DNA of 64,000 nucleotides. Origin: Parashewanella sp965200795. Its GTDB lineage: Bacteria > Pseudomonadota > Gammaproteobacteria > Enterobacterales > Shewanellaceae. The DNA lies in assembly GCA_965200795.1 (NCBI GenBank), contig CBDAVB010000013.1:620001-684000 (forward strand). The letters are read 5' to 3'. Both the position numbers and the translations under genes were made by a program. The notes under the pieces are model-generated. The model had not been told where the DNA came from. It did not search any database and was given only the letters and a program-made list of their open reading frames with translations. Positions 44,566 through 54,150 of this stretch are shown piece after piece; position 1 is the first letter of the stretch, and each line of letters starts with the position of its first letter.

Positions 44566-44592
44566 TAATCACAAAGGCAGGTATCAGAAATC

Positions 44593-45801
44593 ATGTCAGT
44601 AACACAAATAAGCGCGGCTCAGATATTTGAGCCTTTTATGGTAAAGGGAGTTTTTATTCCTTCTGAGAAATCATTTTCATTACAGATAAACGGTCTGAAT
44701 TATAAAGTTAGTATTACCGGGAAACCCCGCGGTTTCTGGGACGCGGAACTTTCAGAACAGCCGGTTACCGAAAACCGGCGGCAATCTTCCCGGCCCGGCA
44801 ACCAAGATCCTGAAAGCACCGGCGCGCTCATCTCAGGAATTCTTAATATTCACAATCACGCGGCGAACGGAAACAATGTCGCCTTAAAAAAATTACTCGA
44901 TTATGTTGATAAATCAAATGTTGACCTGAAAGATAAAAACGGCCAGACACCGTTAATGTATGCCGTTTATCAAGGTCATACGGAATCCGTAAAACTGCTG
45001 CTGAATTCAGGTGCCGACGTCAATCTCACAGACCGGGAGTCGCAGACGCCTTTACATATGGTCGTGTTAGGAGGAAATCCAAGTTCAGAATCACTAACTC
45101 AGACAGCCGCCGACCCCGGTCTTACGGATCGAAAGCTGATGACACCTTCATCTAGTCCGGTTAAAAGCCACAATCAGATTCTGGAACTTCTGCTTAAGTC
45201 AGGTGCCGGCGTAAACGATCAGGACGCTGATGGAACTACACCGTTAACTTATGCTGCCTACTATGGTGATACCCAAGCCATCGGATTGTTGCTGAAGTAC
45301 GGCGCTGACATTAATTTAGCCGGTTGCGCCAATAAACTCACACCGGTATTGATTGCGGTAATGAGAGGCAACACTGAGTCGGCAAAGCTGCTGCTCATCC
45401 GAAAAGCCAAAGTTAATATTCCCGACCTTGACAGCTGTACCCCCCTGAGCGCGGCCGCGGATGGAGGTCGCCCTGACCTGATCGAGATGCTTTTGAATTA
45501 CGGCGCGGACGTTAATATTCCGGACAAATCAAAGCTTACAGCGTTAATGCGATTTATAATATATACAGGAAGGAATAAATTTTGCGATAAACCTGCCCCT
45601 AATAGAAACGATAAAGCTGCTGCTGCGTCACGGAGCTGACGTCAATATGACCGACAACAATGGCTGCAGTGCGTTAGATTATGCTCGGGCATTAAATGTT
45701 AATGAAATCATTCAGTTACTTGAGAGTGCGGCCGCATCGCAGGTAAGTGATGAAGCCGGGCATCAGAAAATCCTGAAAACGTCTGAACTGGCACGTCTTT
45801 A
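44593..45801 (+). pseudogene. Ankyrin-repeat protein gene, frameshifted near the 3' end
   Basis: N-terminal 80 residues form a non-ankyrin domain. Ankyrin repeats follow from about residue 90: DKNGQTPLMYAVYQGHTESV, DRESQTPLHMVVLGG, DADGTTPLTYAAYYGDTQAI, KLTPVLIAVMRGNTESAKLL, DSCTPLSAAADGGRPDLIEM. The first frame ends at 45639 after KAAAASRS. The next frame continues the expected sequence (ETIKLLLRHGADVNMTDNNG, ALDYARALNVNEIIQLLE) to a stop at 45801, so one base was lost near 45570. The truncated 348-residue protein may still fold. Effector role is inferred from the repeat type and host-associated context. Confidence 0.8.
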
Positions 45802-46125
45802 GATACGGGGTTAACTTTAAACCTGAACCTTCATGCAGCCCTGACGCAAAAGCATAACCTTATGTTTATAAATATTTTTCTCAAAATATCAACTTTTACA
45901 AAAGCTATAAAAACGCTAATATTTCTTATTTACTAAACAATAAGTTAAAAATGGTTTTGCGGGAAGCTTTTGTTTTTACAAACTTTAGTTTTTCAGCTTA
46001 AACTTAGAGCAAATGTAACTTAAACGTTAATCAAATCATTCATTCCATTTGCTCAATTCTAGTCTTCCTTCTTATTCTTGGTAGATCTTGCGCACTATAT
46101 CTGAGTAACGACTTTACACTTTAAT
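45802..46125. other. A+T-rich left edge of the integrated island
   Basis: No gene. Base composition becomes clearly A+T-rich after about 45870. No tRNA or obvious attachment core could be identified. Confidence 0.45.
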
Positions 46126-47048
46126 TTAAAGCCATGTTTGTAGAACAGCATCCAGTTTGTTTAATTGCTGAAGATGTTTATCCTCATTCTTTTTGAGCTG
46201 TACAAGATTAATAAGTTTCCACTTAATGGCTGGCAATTCTTGAGCTGACGGTATATCAAATAATGACCAATCAGGGTTTGCTCTTTTAAAGGATAATAAA
46301 AAGTCGCAATCTTGCTTAGTAAAGTTGGCCTTCAAGGCTTCTAACATTTCATTTCGTGTTACTTCTAATTCTTCAATGCCGATAGCTTCATTGGTCATTC
46401 CAACAAACTCATTAGCATAAACCTGACTAATATCTTTCCAATTAGGTGATAAGACCTCATTCATTGGCCTTGGATGCCCCAACATATAGACTAAAAAACC
46501 TACAAAGATATTTCTGGTTATCCCTTCGTTATTGAGCAACATCTTTACGTCATACAAATCCCTTGGATGTTGCCGATCCATTGCCGCACACATAACTTCC
46601 CACCATATAAATCGGGTAGACTTACCACAGGCATCTCAGCATAGCCAAATTCATCTTCAACAAATTCAGATACAGGGATCACTTCAGGTCTATGTAATGT
46701 ACCTCTTGCAACAGGCGAAACTTCAATTTTGATCTGAGCTTGCTGACCGTTAACGATAATTCTTAACTCGTCAGCACGATTATCTTGCACGATTGCCTTT
46801 GTATTTGGAATTTGGTTTATATTTGAAGCGATATGATTCAGAGCCAGCCTTGCATTTTGTAAAGCCGTATTTCTTGCTTCTAGCGGTAGATATGCCAGAT
46901 CAATATCTACAGATAGCCGAGGAAAATCTCGAATAAATAGATTAATGGCTGTACCGCCTTTTAACGCAAATACAGTCTCTTGTGCAACAATAGGCAATAC
47001 TCTCATCAGTAATGCAACTTGTCGATAATAGACAGATTGTTTATCCAT
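46126..47048 (-). pseudogene. AbiEii-type nucleotidyltransferase toxin, frameshifted
   Basis: Nucleotidyltransferase of the AbiE type IV toxin-antitoxin family. N-terminal core VFALKGGTAINLFIRDFPRL, followed by SVDIDLAYLPL, gives the GGT and DxD active site; SLPDLYGGKL follows. The frame breaks near 46590 by an extra GT dinucleotide (TTATGTGTGCGG). The other frame continues CAAMDRQHPRDLYDVKMLLN to the end at 46126. Start ATG 47048 overlaps the end of the antitoxin gene. Toxic activity is probably lost. Confidence 0.82.
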
Positions 47049-47823
47049 TCTCACCTCGATGGAATAAATTTTCTGGAACGGTTATTAAATAGGTTTCGTC
47101 TAATTTGCCATTTTGTATTACTTGGCGCTTACCACTACCTAGTTTTATTTTGCTTTCATCTAATCTCTTCACCCATTGATGCATGTGATAATGACTTAAA
47201 TACAAGAATATGCGATTTGTTTGAACTGCATGGCTTCTTTCTAAAAGCGATTGAACTTTTCTTGGGCTTAAATTGGTTAGCCCCTGAAATAGCTCGGCAG
47301 CATGCTCAAAGCTGAACTGTTTACCTATTGAATCCACCACTTCGTATGCAGCTAATTCAGGAGAGCTCACCGTTAACTCCCAACCGTTAACGGTTAAGGT
47401 TACAAAGTCTTTATCAAGCAATTCAGTTAGCTTACTGTTATTACAAAATTTTAATTCTTGCTGGGTAAACTCTAAGAACCATTTGGGTAAAACCCTTTTG
47501 TTGGCAACACCTAGCCAGATTTGATTTTCTTCAAGCTGTAAATAATGACTTAGCCCATGATATTTGAGACTAGAAAGTCCAGCTAAATGAACTGGAAGTT
47601 TTAATTGGTTAACTAAAGCATGAAGAGCACTATCCCAATTAGGGAGTGCATTTGAAAGCGGAAAAGGACGAAAGTATACACCTGTTCCAAGTTTCTTTAG
47701 CCAACCACTACTAACATAACGCTGAGCTAAAGAGTGGCTGATATTATGCTCTGTCATCCATGCTTGCGACACGATACTGCCTTGACGGGTTTGTTCTATT
47801 AACCAGTTTATTTTAGAGCTCAT
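47041..47823 (-). CDS. AbiEi-type antitoxin
   Basis: About 260 residues from ATG 47823 (MSSKINWLIEQTRQGSIVSQ; an upstream ATG at 47847 adds eight residues). N-terminal winged helix (SLAQRYVSSGWLKKLGTGVY) and the AbiEi body (LPVHLAGLSSLKYHGLSHYL, LTVSSPELAAYEVVDSIGKQ, NLSPRKVQSLLERSHAVQTN). Such antitoxins repress their own operon. Intact although the toxin gene is broken, as expected for a decaying pair. Confidence 0.85.
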   Translation of the reverse strand: MSSKINWLIEQTRQGSIVSQAWMTEHNISHSLAQRYVSSGWLKKLGTGVYFRPFPLSNALPNWDSALHALVNQLKLPVHLAGLSSLKYHGLSHYLQLEENQIWLGVANKRVLPKWFLEFTQQELKFCNNSKLTELLDKDFVTLTVNGWELTVSSPELAAYEVVDSIGKQFSFEHAAELFQGLTNLSPRKVQSLLERSHAVQTNRIFLYLSHYHMHQWVKRLDESKIKLGSGKRQVIQNGKLDETYLITVPENLFHRGENG

Positions 47824-47847
47824 AATAATACTATAAGTGTTAATCAA

Positions 47848-47975
47848 TGCATTAATTTAAACCTTAGTTTATTTTAGTGTAGATTTTAATACTAATAGTG
47901 TAAAGATTTTATTTATTCTAAACCTTGTATCTCTTATAAGAAATATCGGGGCAGAGTGCAATAGTAACGTCTCCA
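47848..47975. promoter_or_regulatory. Short gap upstream of abiEi
   Basis: A+T-rich gap between the integrase 3' end and abiEi, likely holding the abiE promoter. Repeated TTAGT/ACTAA-type words (TTAATACTAATAGTG, TTATTTTAGTGT) could be the antitoxin operator; not proven. Confidence 0.35.
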
Positions 47976-49173
47976 TTACCAATCTGATGTATTAATTTCG
48001 GCTAAAGGGACTTCAACCCAATCAATATGATTTTGAGTATAAATTTTCGTACTCTTAGCATCAGTATGAGCCATTCGAGCTTGAGGATCGACTCCGTTGA
48101 TATCAAATATATGTGCCGCAAGTGATCGAATTTCATGAAAAGTTGGTCGCTGTTCAAACTTTAAATGATCACAACAACCCACTTCATCACGAACTTTAGA
48201 AAAGCTGCGACTCAGGTAGTCTGGAGTGACTTGAGTAGAATGTTTTTTGAGCTTGGAAATGACATCTATACTTCTGTCTGGTAAACGATGAACGACATAT
48301 TCACTTTTTAATCTATCTCGGCTTCGGTCAATAATTTTCTTTAACGTTTCACCAATAGGGATAGCTACATGTGCGGCTTCTTTCTGCGCAACTTTTTGCC
48401 TATGTATGTACAAGGTACCATGAACGAGCCCGTTTTCGGTTAACTCAGGCTCCTTGAACCACCGACAGCCGCAAACTTTTTGTGTCGGTGTATAAATTTT
48501 ATATTTGATACGGGTAATTTCTAATCTTGCATGAGTAGTTTGGAGTGATAAATCCATTGCCGTTTGCAACCATAATGGCGCTGCGGCGTAGATTGCGTCA
48601 TACCATTCTTTCTTCAAACGTTGTCGCTTCTTTCCCTCAATACGCTTGCGCATCTTTAAATTAGCGGGGTTCACTTCCATAAGACTTTCATCAATGGCAT
48701 AAGTGAATAGCTTTTTTAGCCAAGAGACTTTTCGATTTTGCACATTAGCCGTCGCATCGGCATGATACTCATTCAAGTAATCGTTTACATGCTGCAAGCT
48801 GATGATTGAACTCTTGGAATGCAATGATTTCAAAAAACTCTTCTGTCCTCTTGGCGTCTTGCTTCATGGTATGAGTATAATTTGCTGATGGTTGTTCTTC
48901 CTTAATTATGCGCTTGAGTAGATCAGGAACATAATGACCAAATCCTTTTTCATTCAAAAAATTGCCGTGCTGAATTAGATGATCCACTTTCATGGCAATG
49001 TCCGGTCGAGTCAATCGGTTATATTCTCTAGCGATGGCAATCGCTTTATCACGATGGCTGCCTAACGATTTAAACTTGCCGTTTTGCAGTTTAATTCGGT
49101 AAGTGCCATAACGAGGGTCGAAGTAAACATGCTCCGGTAGATTAGCCGTTTTCTTCATTCTTGGTCTTGGCAT
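47976..49173 (-). pseudogene. int: Tyrosine-family integrase, frameshifted
   Basis: N-terminal part (49173 to about 48840): arm-type domain with FDPRYGTYRIKLQNGKFKSL. C-terminal part (from about 48833): SLQHVNDYLNEYHAD core-binding and catalytic domain with Arg in LQTTHARLEITRIK, HEIRSLAAHIF (H-x-x-R), and MAHTDAKSTKIYTQNH with His and the nucleophilic Tyr. The frames meet at a six-T run (GAAGAGTTTTTTGAAATC); five Ts would restore EEFLKSLHSKSS. Inactive unless slippage occurs. Confidence 0.85.
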
Positions 49174-49181
49174 AACACTAG

Positions 49182-49390
49182 CTAGCCTCTCAACAGTTCT
49201 TGTACGGCCTGACTGACCTCACTATCAAGCCCAGCTCTTTGATCGGAAAAAACATACGCACGGCCACGGATGATACGGCCATTAACAATGCCTGCTTCAA
49301 CCCACCTTTTGATGGTAAAGCTGCAAGGAATGAAGTCGTATCGAACTCCCGCTTTGCCCACTCATTGGATCTCATCAATTTGGCTTTCAT
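49182..49390 (-). pseudogene. Excisionase-like gene, frameshifted
   Basis: Starts MKAKLMRSNEWAKREFD, typical of phage excisionases next to integrases. After about residue 22 the expected sequence continues in another frame: SFTIKRWVEAGIVNGRIIRG, then RAYVFSDQRAGLDSEVSQAV up to a stop at 49182. One indel near 49320-49340 explains the break. It lies nine bases upstream of the integrase. Confidence 0.75.
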
Positions 49391-49391
49391 C

Positions 49392-51418
49392 TTATCCCCC
49401 TAATTTAAATATCCAGCACTTTTTAGTTTCTGATAATTTCATATTCGGATGATTTCGCTTTAGCTTGCGATGCACCGCACTTTTGACGGTTTTATTGTGC
49501 TCAATATATTTGTACTTTTGGGATTGAGTGAGCAAGCCTTTAAGCTCTGGTAATGGTGGTAGTGATTGCTTTCTCGAAGTGGCCTCTTCCAAAAATTGAT
49601 TAAGATTAATCGCAATCAGCTGATCATCAATGGCATGATTGACAACTTTCTCATTGTCACCTTCTAAAAACTCATAGATATCCCAAAATGCTTCGATTAA
49701 TGGATGATCAGAGCTGATAACTTTCTGACGTTGAATCGCAAGCTCTGTGATAAAAGCATGAGTCCGTTGAAGCTGAGTATCGGTAAGCGGCAGTATGATG
49801 GTTAGCGCATCAAGTAAAGCATGCAACTGCCCGTGATTTTGCACGATGCGCTCAGCCGCAACATTAGGCATAGCTCTAACTTCGGCTTTATAAGCTTCTA
49901 CTCTATTCGCTATGACATCGAGAATTTCCGCTTCTTTCGTCATGCATTTCAACATAAATCCGGACACATCATGACTTGTCCAACGGTTTAAACCTTCAAC
50001 AGCCAAGCGAGTTTGTTCAGTTTGGTTCCCTTTCACAAACCGCAGCTGAATAATACGTTTAAAATAGCAGGTGAAGCCTGAACCTCGGCATTTTGGGCTA
50101 TAACCACTACCCCTCTAAAGGGTGGTTCATAAGTTTCATTACCATTGTTACAAACACCGATAGAACGAATACTGCGTCCATCGAAGACACTTTTGAGTTC
50201 ATCCCAATGAAAGCGTTTGTGCTTGAAATCCTTTTCATCAGCTCTATCCCCTTCGATAAACACTACAGGCAAGTTAGACACTTGCGCCATGTTTCGATAA
50301 ATTGCCACTGGATTTGCCTTACTAGGGTCAAAGCCCTCGTAACTGTTTCTTCCCGCAAGTTTCCATAAAAACTCTAGTAATGAGGTTTTACCTGTTCCGG
50401 GATCACCTGAGATTTCTAAAAAGCCAAAGCTACCGTATCGCTGACGAATTTGCTGTTCAAAAAAGCTACCAAACCAAAATGCTAACGCAACCAAGCCTCG
50501 TTCTTCGAAAGCTTGCCATAATTGATCTAGCCATTCAGTTTGGAAATCACTGAGATTTGGGTTAAGTATCACACTTACGGGCTTTTTACTTTTAATACAC
50601 AAGCGATTGATATCGAAATAATCATCACTATTAAGCTGAAATACCTTTCCTTTTTTAACGGCTAAGTTATCGAACACATAGCATTTGTAATCAGAGTTAT
50701 AGCCAACATAATCCATAACTTTGACCCGTTTTAGTTGATAAAACGCTTGCCTTAAATAGGCATTCAGCTGGTAATTATCTCCTGTGAATAAGGCACCGGG
50801 GGCCACATGCAGTAATCGTTTTTTAAAGTCATGGCTGCAAGCCAGCTCTTTACCAGTGAAAGTATCTTTTTCTGATTCGTCACTATCAGGAAAATCAACT
50901 TTCATGTAATACCAGCTTTCTTGGGTAGTTAAATTTTTTTGAAAATACAGAACTTGCGGATAACATTGGGTGAGGAGCTGAATACTTGTAGCTTCGGCAT
51001 TGGCATGTGCGAGTTTCTGTTCAGCTGTTTGGTCATCGGCTTGATTTTGAAAAGCCTTATCAAATTTTATCGAGTCAAACTTATACCAATATAAACAATG
51101 TCTAAATTCAAAGGGAAATTCATTATCTAAACGGTGTTGGTGTATGAGCAGCGCTTTCTCCAATGCAGTTTCAGCAATCAGCATTTTTCCTTGATAGCGA
51201 CACTGTTCTAACGTTTCTTCATTGAGTACATCACGAATTAATATCTCATTCCAATCAAGTTTGATGCCGTGCTTTTCAGGAGGTTGCGCAGCGGTGGCTT
51301 TCCAGCCTAAAACTTTTGCCCTTTTTACAAATTGTTTAGCGTATTTTTCGCCTGCTTTGCCCCTATCAAAAGCAAACACCAATGTTGATTTAGAAATATC
51401 AGCTAGTTGTGATTAAAT
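49392..51418 (-). pseudogene. Phage/island toprim-helicase (primase) gene, truncated and frameshifted
   Basis: At the N-terminus a toprim fragment LVFAFDRGKAGEKYAKQFVK begins just after a stop, so the upstream zinc-ribbon part is gone. The middle (about 50400) has an AAA+ Walker A SGDPGTGKTSLLEFLWKLAG and Walker B-like LPVVFIEGD. Near 50033 the frame is lost, and the other frame continues RIIQLRFVKGNQTEQTRLAV to the end at 49392, so one base is missing. Related proteins replicate or excise integrative elements. Not functional here. Confidence 0.75.
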
Positions 51419-51569
51419 ATTTATGGCTGATATCTATCGGTAATAGCTTTAGTACAGTTTAAATCTCTGCATAGAACGAAATAAATAATCATATTTCATA
51501 TTATTAGGTGATCTTTGTATCTACTTATTGTATTTTTTTCGTACCAATTGAAGTATTAGGTACCGCTTA

Positions 51570-52232
51570 GTGTTCGACTCTATCAATACTGAATGTATTT
51601 CTTCTCCAGAACAGTCTCCAGCATCACGACTAAAAGGACTGAGATTGCAACTAGGTTTGAGTCGAAAAAAGTTTCAAGAAGCAACAGGTTTGTCATCTAA
51701 TACTCTGCAAGCTTGGGAACTTGGAAAAAATCACATAACAGAAAAAGGAGCAGTTAAACTATCCTTAGCATTAGATCAAATGGGGATAGTTTGCTCAGTC
51801 GAATGGTTACTCACTGGTCGTGGCATACCTCCCAGAACTCAACACTCTTCTCAAACCCAAGATAGTTTTGACGAAGAAGCAAAAATTCTAAAAGAAGTTG
51901 CATTTTTTGAAGCGAATAACGAATCCTCCATCGTCCTGATTGTTACAGATGATTCAATGTTGCCTTTTTACAGCGAAGGTGATTATGTTGCGGGCTGCCA
52001 GTACCCTGCGGATCAAGCTGATATGTTCATTGGGAAAAACTGTATTGTCACGCTTTACTCAGGCAACATACTTGTACGCCGACTTAATAAAGATGTTAAC
52101 GGTTGTTACAACCTCCATAGCTTAAACCCAGATACTCAAGCCGAAAATTCTTATTTAAAGGATTGTAAAATACAAAGGATTGCTCAAATTGTTTGGCACC
52201 GAACTGTCGATAAAAGTTCGGTCGAATCTTAG
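51570..52232 (+). CDS. XRE-S24 repressor of the island, catalytic Lys replaced
   Basis: 220 residues. N-terminal XRE helix-turn-helix (LKGLRLQLGLSRKKFQEATG, LSSNTLQAWELGKNHI) and an S24/LexA-like C-terminal domain with the serine motif TDDSMLPFYSEGDYVAG. Where cleavable CI/LexA repressors have the general-base Lys (VKRL), this protein reads NILVRRLNK, with Arg. Self-cleavage on SOS induction is therefore doubtful. Divergent from the primase remnant; upstream region 51419-51569 should be the operator. Confidence 0.75.
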   Translation: MFDSINTECISSPEQSPASRLKGLRLQLGLSRKKFQEATGLSSNTLQAWELGKNHITEKGAVKLSLALDQMGIVCSVEWLLTGRGIPPRTQHSSQTQDSFDEEAKILKEVAFFEANNESSIVLIVTDDSMLPFYSEGDYVAGCQYPADQADMFIGKNCIVTLYSGNILVRRLNKDVNGCYNLHSLNPDTQAENSYLKDCKIQRIAQIVWHRTVDKSSVES

Positions 52233-52242
52233 GAGCAATACA

Positions 52243-52647
52243 ATGACTGATGTACCTAGCTTTACCCTTGATTTACCCGTACGCATATCTGAAGTTAATT
52301 ACGGTAACCATTTGGGGCATGCGGCCCTTGCCTCTTTATTGCATCAGGCAAGGTTAAAGCTTTACAAGCAACATAATATCAATGAATTAAACATTGATGG
52401 CACAGGAGCTATCGTAAAAAAGCTAAAAATTGAATATCAAGGAGAAGCCTTTTTTGACGATATACTTCATATTCGTATACAGAGGAAAGAAGCCACTGGT
52501 GCCACTTACACCTTTGAGTATTTTGTGACGAAAAACAATGACCATATCGAAGTTGCACATGTATTAGAAACAATGGCTTTTACCAATATCGAATCTCACA
52601 GAGCGACTAGAATTCCCCCGGCAATGAAAAAGCTATTAGCCTCATAA
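52243..52647 (+). CDS. Hotdog-fold acyl-CoA thioesterase-like protein
   Basis: 134 residues from ATG 52243, preceded by TAGGAGC. LPVRISEVNYGNHLGHAALA is the 4HBT-type motif, with EVNYGNHLGH where FabZ/YbgC relatives have DxDxxGHVN; YQGEAFFDDILHIRIQRKEA follows. Acyl-thioester hydrolase or binding protein, substrate unknown. It begins 11 bp after the repressor gene and 14 bp before the next, so the three may be co-transcribed, an unusual cargo for an island control locus. Confidence 0.65.
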   Translation: MTDVPSFTLDLPVRISEVNYGNHLGHAALASLLHQARLKLYKQHNINELNIDGTGAIVKKLKIEYQGEAFFDDILHIRIQRKEATGATYTFEYFVTKNNDHIEVAHVLETMAFTNIESHRATRIPPAMKKLLAS

Positions 52648-52660
52648 GGCTAACAATCTG

Positions 52661-53080
52661 ATGGAAAAAATAAATGAAAACTTTGATGATATTTATCAAG
52701 AGCTGAATCGTGAGTTTGATTGCACTTATCTATTTTATTTATACGAGTTCGGCGATCAAAGAATAGCGTTATCATCAAATCAAGATTGGTATAACCTTTA
52801 TTTCAATGATGGGTTAATCGAACACTGCCCTTTACTTCGGTTAGGGCACAGAAAGTTCGAAAAACCATTCAGAGCTAAGGCCATTGTTCAGTGGAATAAA
52901 GTTAAAAGCTTAACCTCGGAAGAAAAGAATGTTGTGGGCATCCGCAATGAGTTTAAAATATGTCATGGGATAAGCTTTGGTCATTCTTTTGGAAACTTTA
53001 AAGAGTATATAGGACTTGCAACAGATGAAAGCAATCGACACTTTCCCTTCATGACAGGCGCGGGCGTCATGAGCGTTTAA
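52661..53080 (+). CDS. LuxR-type autoinducer-binding domain fragment, no DNA-binding part
   Basis: 139 residues resembling the N-terminal Autoind_bind domain of LuxR-type regulators as found in Legionella and Coxiella relatives: FDCTYLFYLYEFGDQRIALS, SNQDWYNLYFNDGLIEHCPL, ICHGISFGHSFGNFKEYIGL. It ends abruptly after NRHFPFM with a foreign GC-rich tail (TGAGVMSV); the C-terminal helix-turn-helix (about 70 residues) is missing. Most likely truncated by the right boundary of the island. Without its DNA-binding domain it could only act by binding partners, or is dead. Confidence 0.6.
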   Translation: MEKINENFDDIYQELNREFDCTYLFYLYEFGDQRIALSSNQDWYNLYFNDGLIEHCPLLRLGHRKFEKPFRAKAIVQWNKVKSLTSEEKNVVGIRNEFKICHGISFGHSFGNFKEYIGLATDESNRHFPFMTGAGVMSV

Positions 53081-53194
53081 TGTGACTAATTGCCAGCTTA
53101 TATGCTTTCTCTGAAAGGCTTGGGAATAAGCATCAGCGGCTATTTTCACGGTAAATCTGAACCGCGGGTTACCTTACGTTAATAATAATTAACA

Positions 53195-53486
53195 TCAGAA
53201 CTACCTCAGCCGTGTTAGTTTATATAGGTATGAATGGTTTCCAGGATAACCAGATAGAACCGATAACACTGCTGCTGCAACACGGAGCTGACGTCAATAT
53301 GACCGACGACGCAGATTTTAGTGCGTTGGGTTTTGCTGAGACTTTAAATCTTAAAAAAATAAGTGAGTTACTTAATATCCGGAAGTGAGGGGTCGCATCT
53401 CAGGTAAGTGATGAAGACGGGCTTAAGAAAATCCGAAAAACGTCCGATCTGACACGTCTTCAGATACGGGGTTAACTTTAAAGCGG
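53195..53486 (+). pseudogene. Ankyrin gene 3' remnant, paralogue of the gene at 44.6 kb
   Basis: Reads TSAVLVYIGMNGFQDNQIEP, TLLLQHGADVNMTDDADF and SALGFAETLNLKKISELLN to a stop at 53388, parallel to ETIKLLLRHGADVNMTDNNG in the first ankyrin gene. Similarity continues in the 3' flank (SQVSDEDG-type sequence and GATACGGGGTTAACTTTAAA in both). Only the last repeats remain; the 5' part was replaced by the island. Confidence 0.75.
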
Positions 53487-53504
53487 TCTGCTTTAATCTG
53501 AACG

Positions 53505-53541
53505 CCGAAGATATTAAAAAACTTACAGTCGTCGGGTACTT
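53505..53541. repeat. Dispersed repeat family B, right end
   Basis: GCCGAAGATATTAAAAAACT TACAGTCGTCGGGTACT followed by TA; matches the right end of the intact copy at 57.12-57.27 kb. Confidence 0.7.
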
Positions 53542-53611
53542 AATTTTCATTCCGCGGGGTGACGGAGAAAATAAAACTCACATAGCCTCCGCTTACTTTG
53601 TCTTTCGCGCT

Positions 53612-53638
53612 TTTTATAGATTAAATATTTGCTATAAT
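53612..53638 (+). promoter_or_regulatory. Extended -10 promoter candidate upstream of fliO
   Basis: TGCTATAAT (53630-53638) is an extended -10 box (TGnTATAAT) with a weak T-rich -35 region. It lies 123 bp before fliO. Because the island separates fliO from the fliK promoter, this could supply transcription of fliOPQR-flhB. Confidence 0.5.
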
Positions 53639-53760
53639 TCAACACCCTCAGTATTCACCGGTATTTTCTCAGCCGACCAGGCTGATTTCTGCTAAAGTTG
53701 GGCAGGGAAGAAACTGAAATATCCATTCTCTAAAATTGCTATCAGATAAGGGAGAAAAGA

Positions 53761-54150
53761 GTGAGTTTTCTCATGACCGCGCACGCCGCCACGGCTACGA
53801 CAACCCCCGCTGTTACCGAAGCCGCTCCGAGCACGCTATCAAGTTTCACGAGCATGATCGGCGGCCTGATTGTCGTTCTGGCTGTGATCTTTGTTTTAGC
53901 CTATATCGTCCGACGCTTTAACCTGTCACCGTCAACGAATAACGCGCTGAAAACTATCGCCGTCACCCCGCTCGGCCAAAAAGAAAAAGTGGTGTTAATG
54001 GAAGTGAACGGCAAACAATACTTATTAGGCGTAACACCGCATCAGGTCAGTCTTATCGATAAAATAGAAGATCCGATTCAGGTTAAAGCCGAATCCTTCG
54101 CCAGCAAATTAAGACAAGCGAAAGCGGGAAATAAAGATGCGTCTGTTTAA
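53761..54150 (+). CDS. fliO: FliO, flagellar export assembly factor
   Basis: 129 residues, one membrane helix (SMIGGLIVVLAVIFVLAYIVRRF) and the cytoplasmic KTIAVTPLGQKEKVVLMEVNGKQYLLGVTP domain typical of FliO. Start GTG 53761 after GGGAGAAAAGA; a second start at ATG 53773 is possible. It overlaps fliP by 14 bp. It acts as chaperone for FliP pore assembly. Confidence 0.9.
   Translation: MSFLMTAHAATATTTPAVTEAAPSTLSSFTSMIGGLIVVLAVIFVLAYIVRRFNLSPSTNNALKTIAVTPLGQKEKVVLMEVNGKQYLLGVTPHQVSLIDKIEDPIQVKAESFASKLRQAKAGNKDASV

Larger units (their letters stand above)
45850..53150. mobile_element. Degenerate integrative element inside the flagellar cluster
   Basis: Contains abiE-type toxin-antitoxin genes, tyrosine integrase, excisionase, toprim/helicase protein, XRE-S24 repressor, thioesterase and a LuxR-type fragment, all of lower G+C by eye than the flagellar genes on each side. 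Related ankyrin 3' ends lie on both flanks (45.6-45.8 and 53.2-53.5 kb). Integrase, excisionase and primase are all frameshifted, so it should be immobile. Boundaries are estimates: left from the composition change, right from the abrupt end of the LuxR-like gene. Confidence 0.7.

Noticed and set aside
50033..50060. Programmed frameshift in the primase gene
   Set aside because: No slippery heptamer or following structure seen, and neighbouring int and xis genes are also broken; decay is more likely.
45850..53150. An active anti-phage defence island
   Set aside because: Only the AbiE pair is defence-related and its toxin gene is frameshifted; the rest is integration and control functions.
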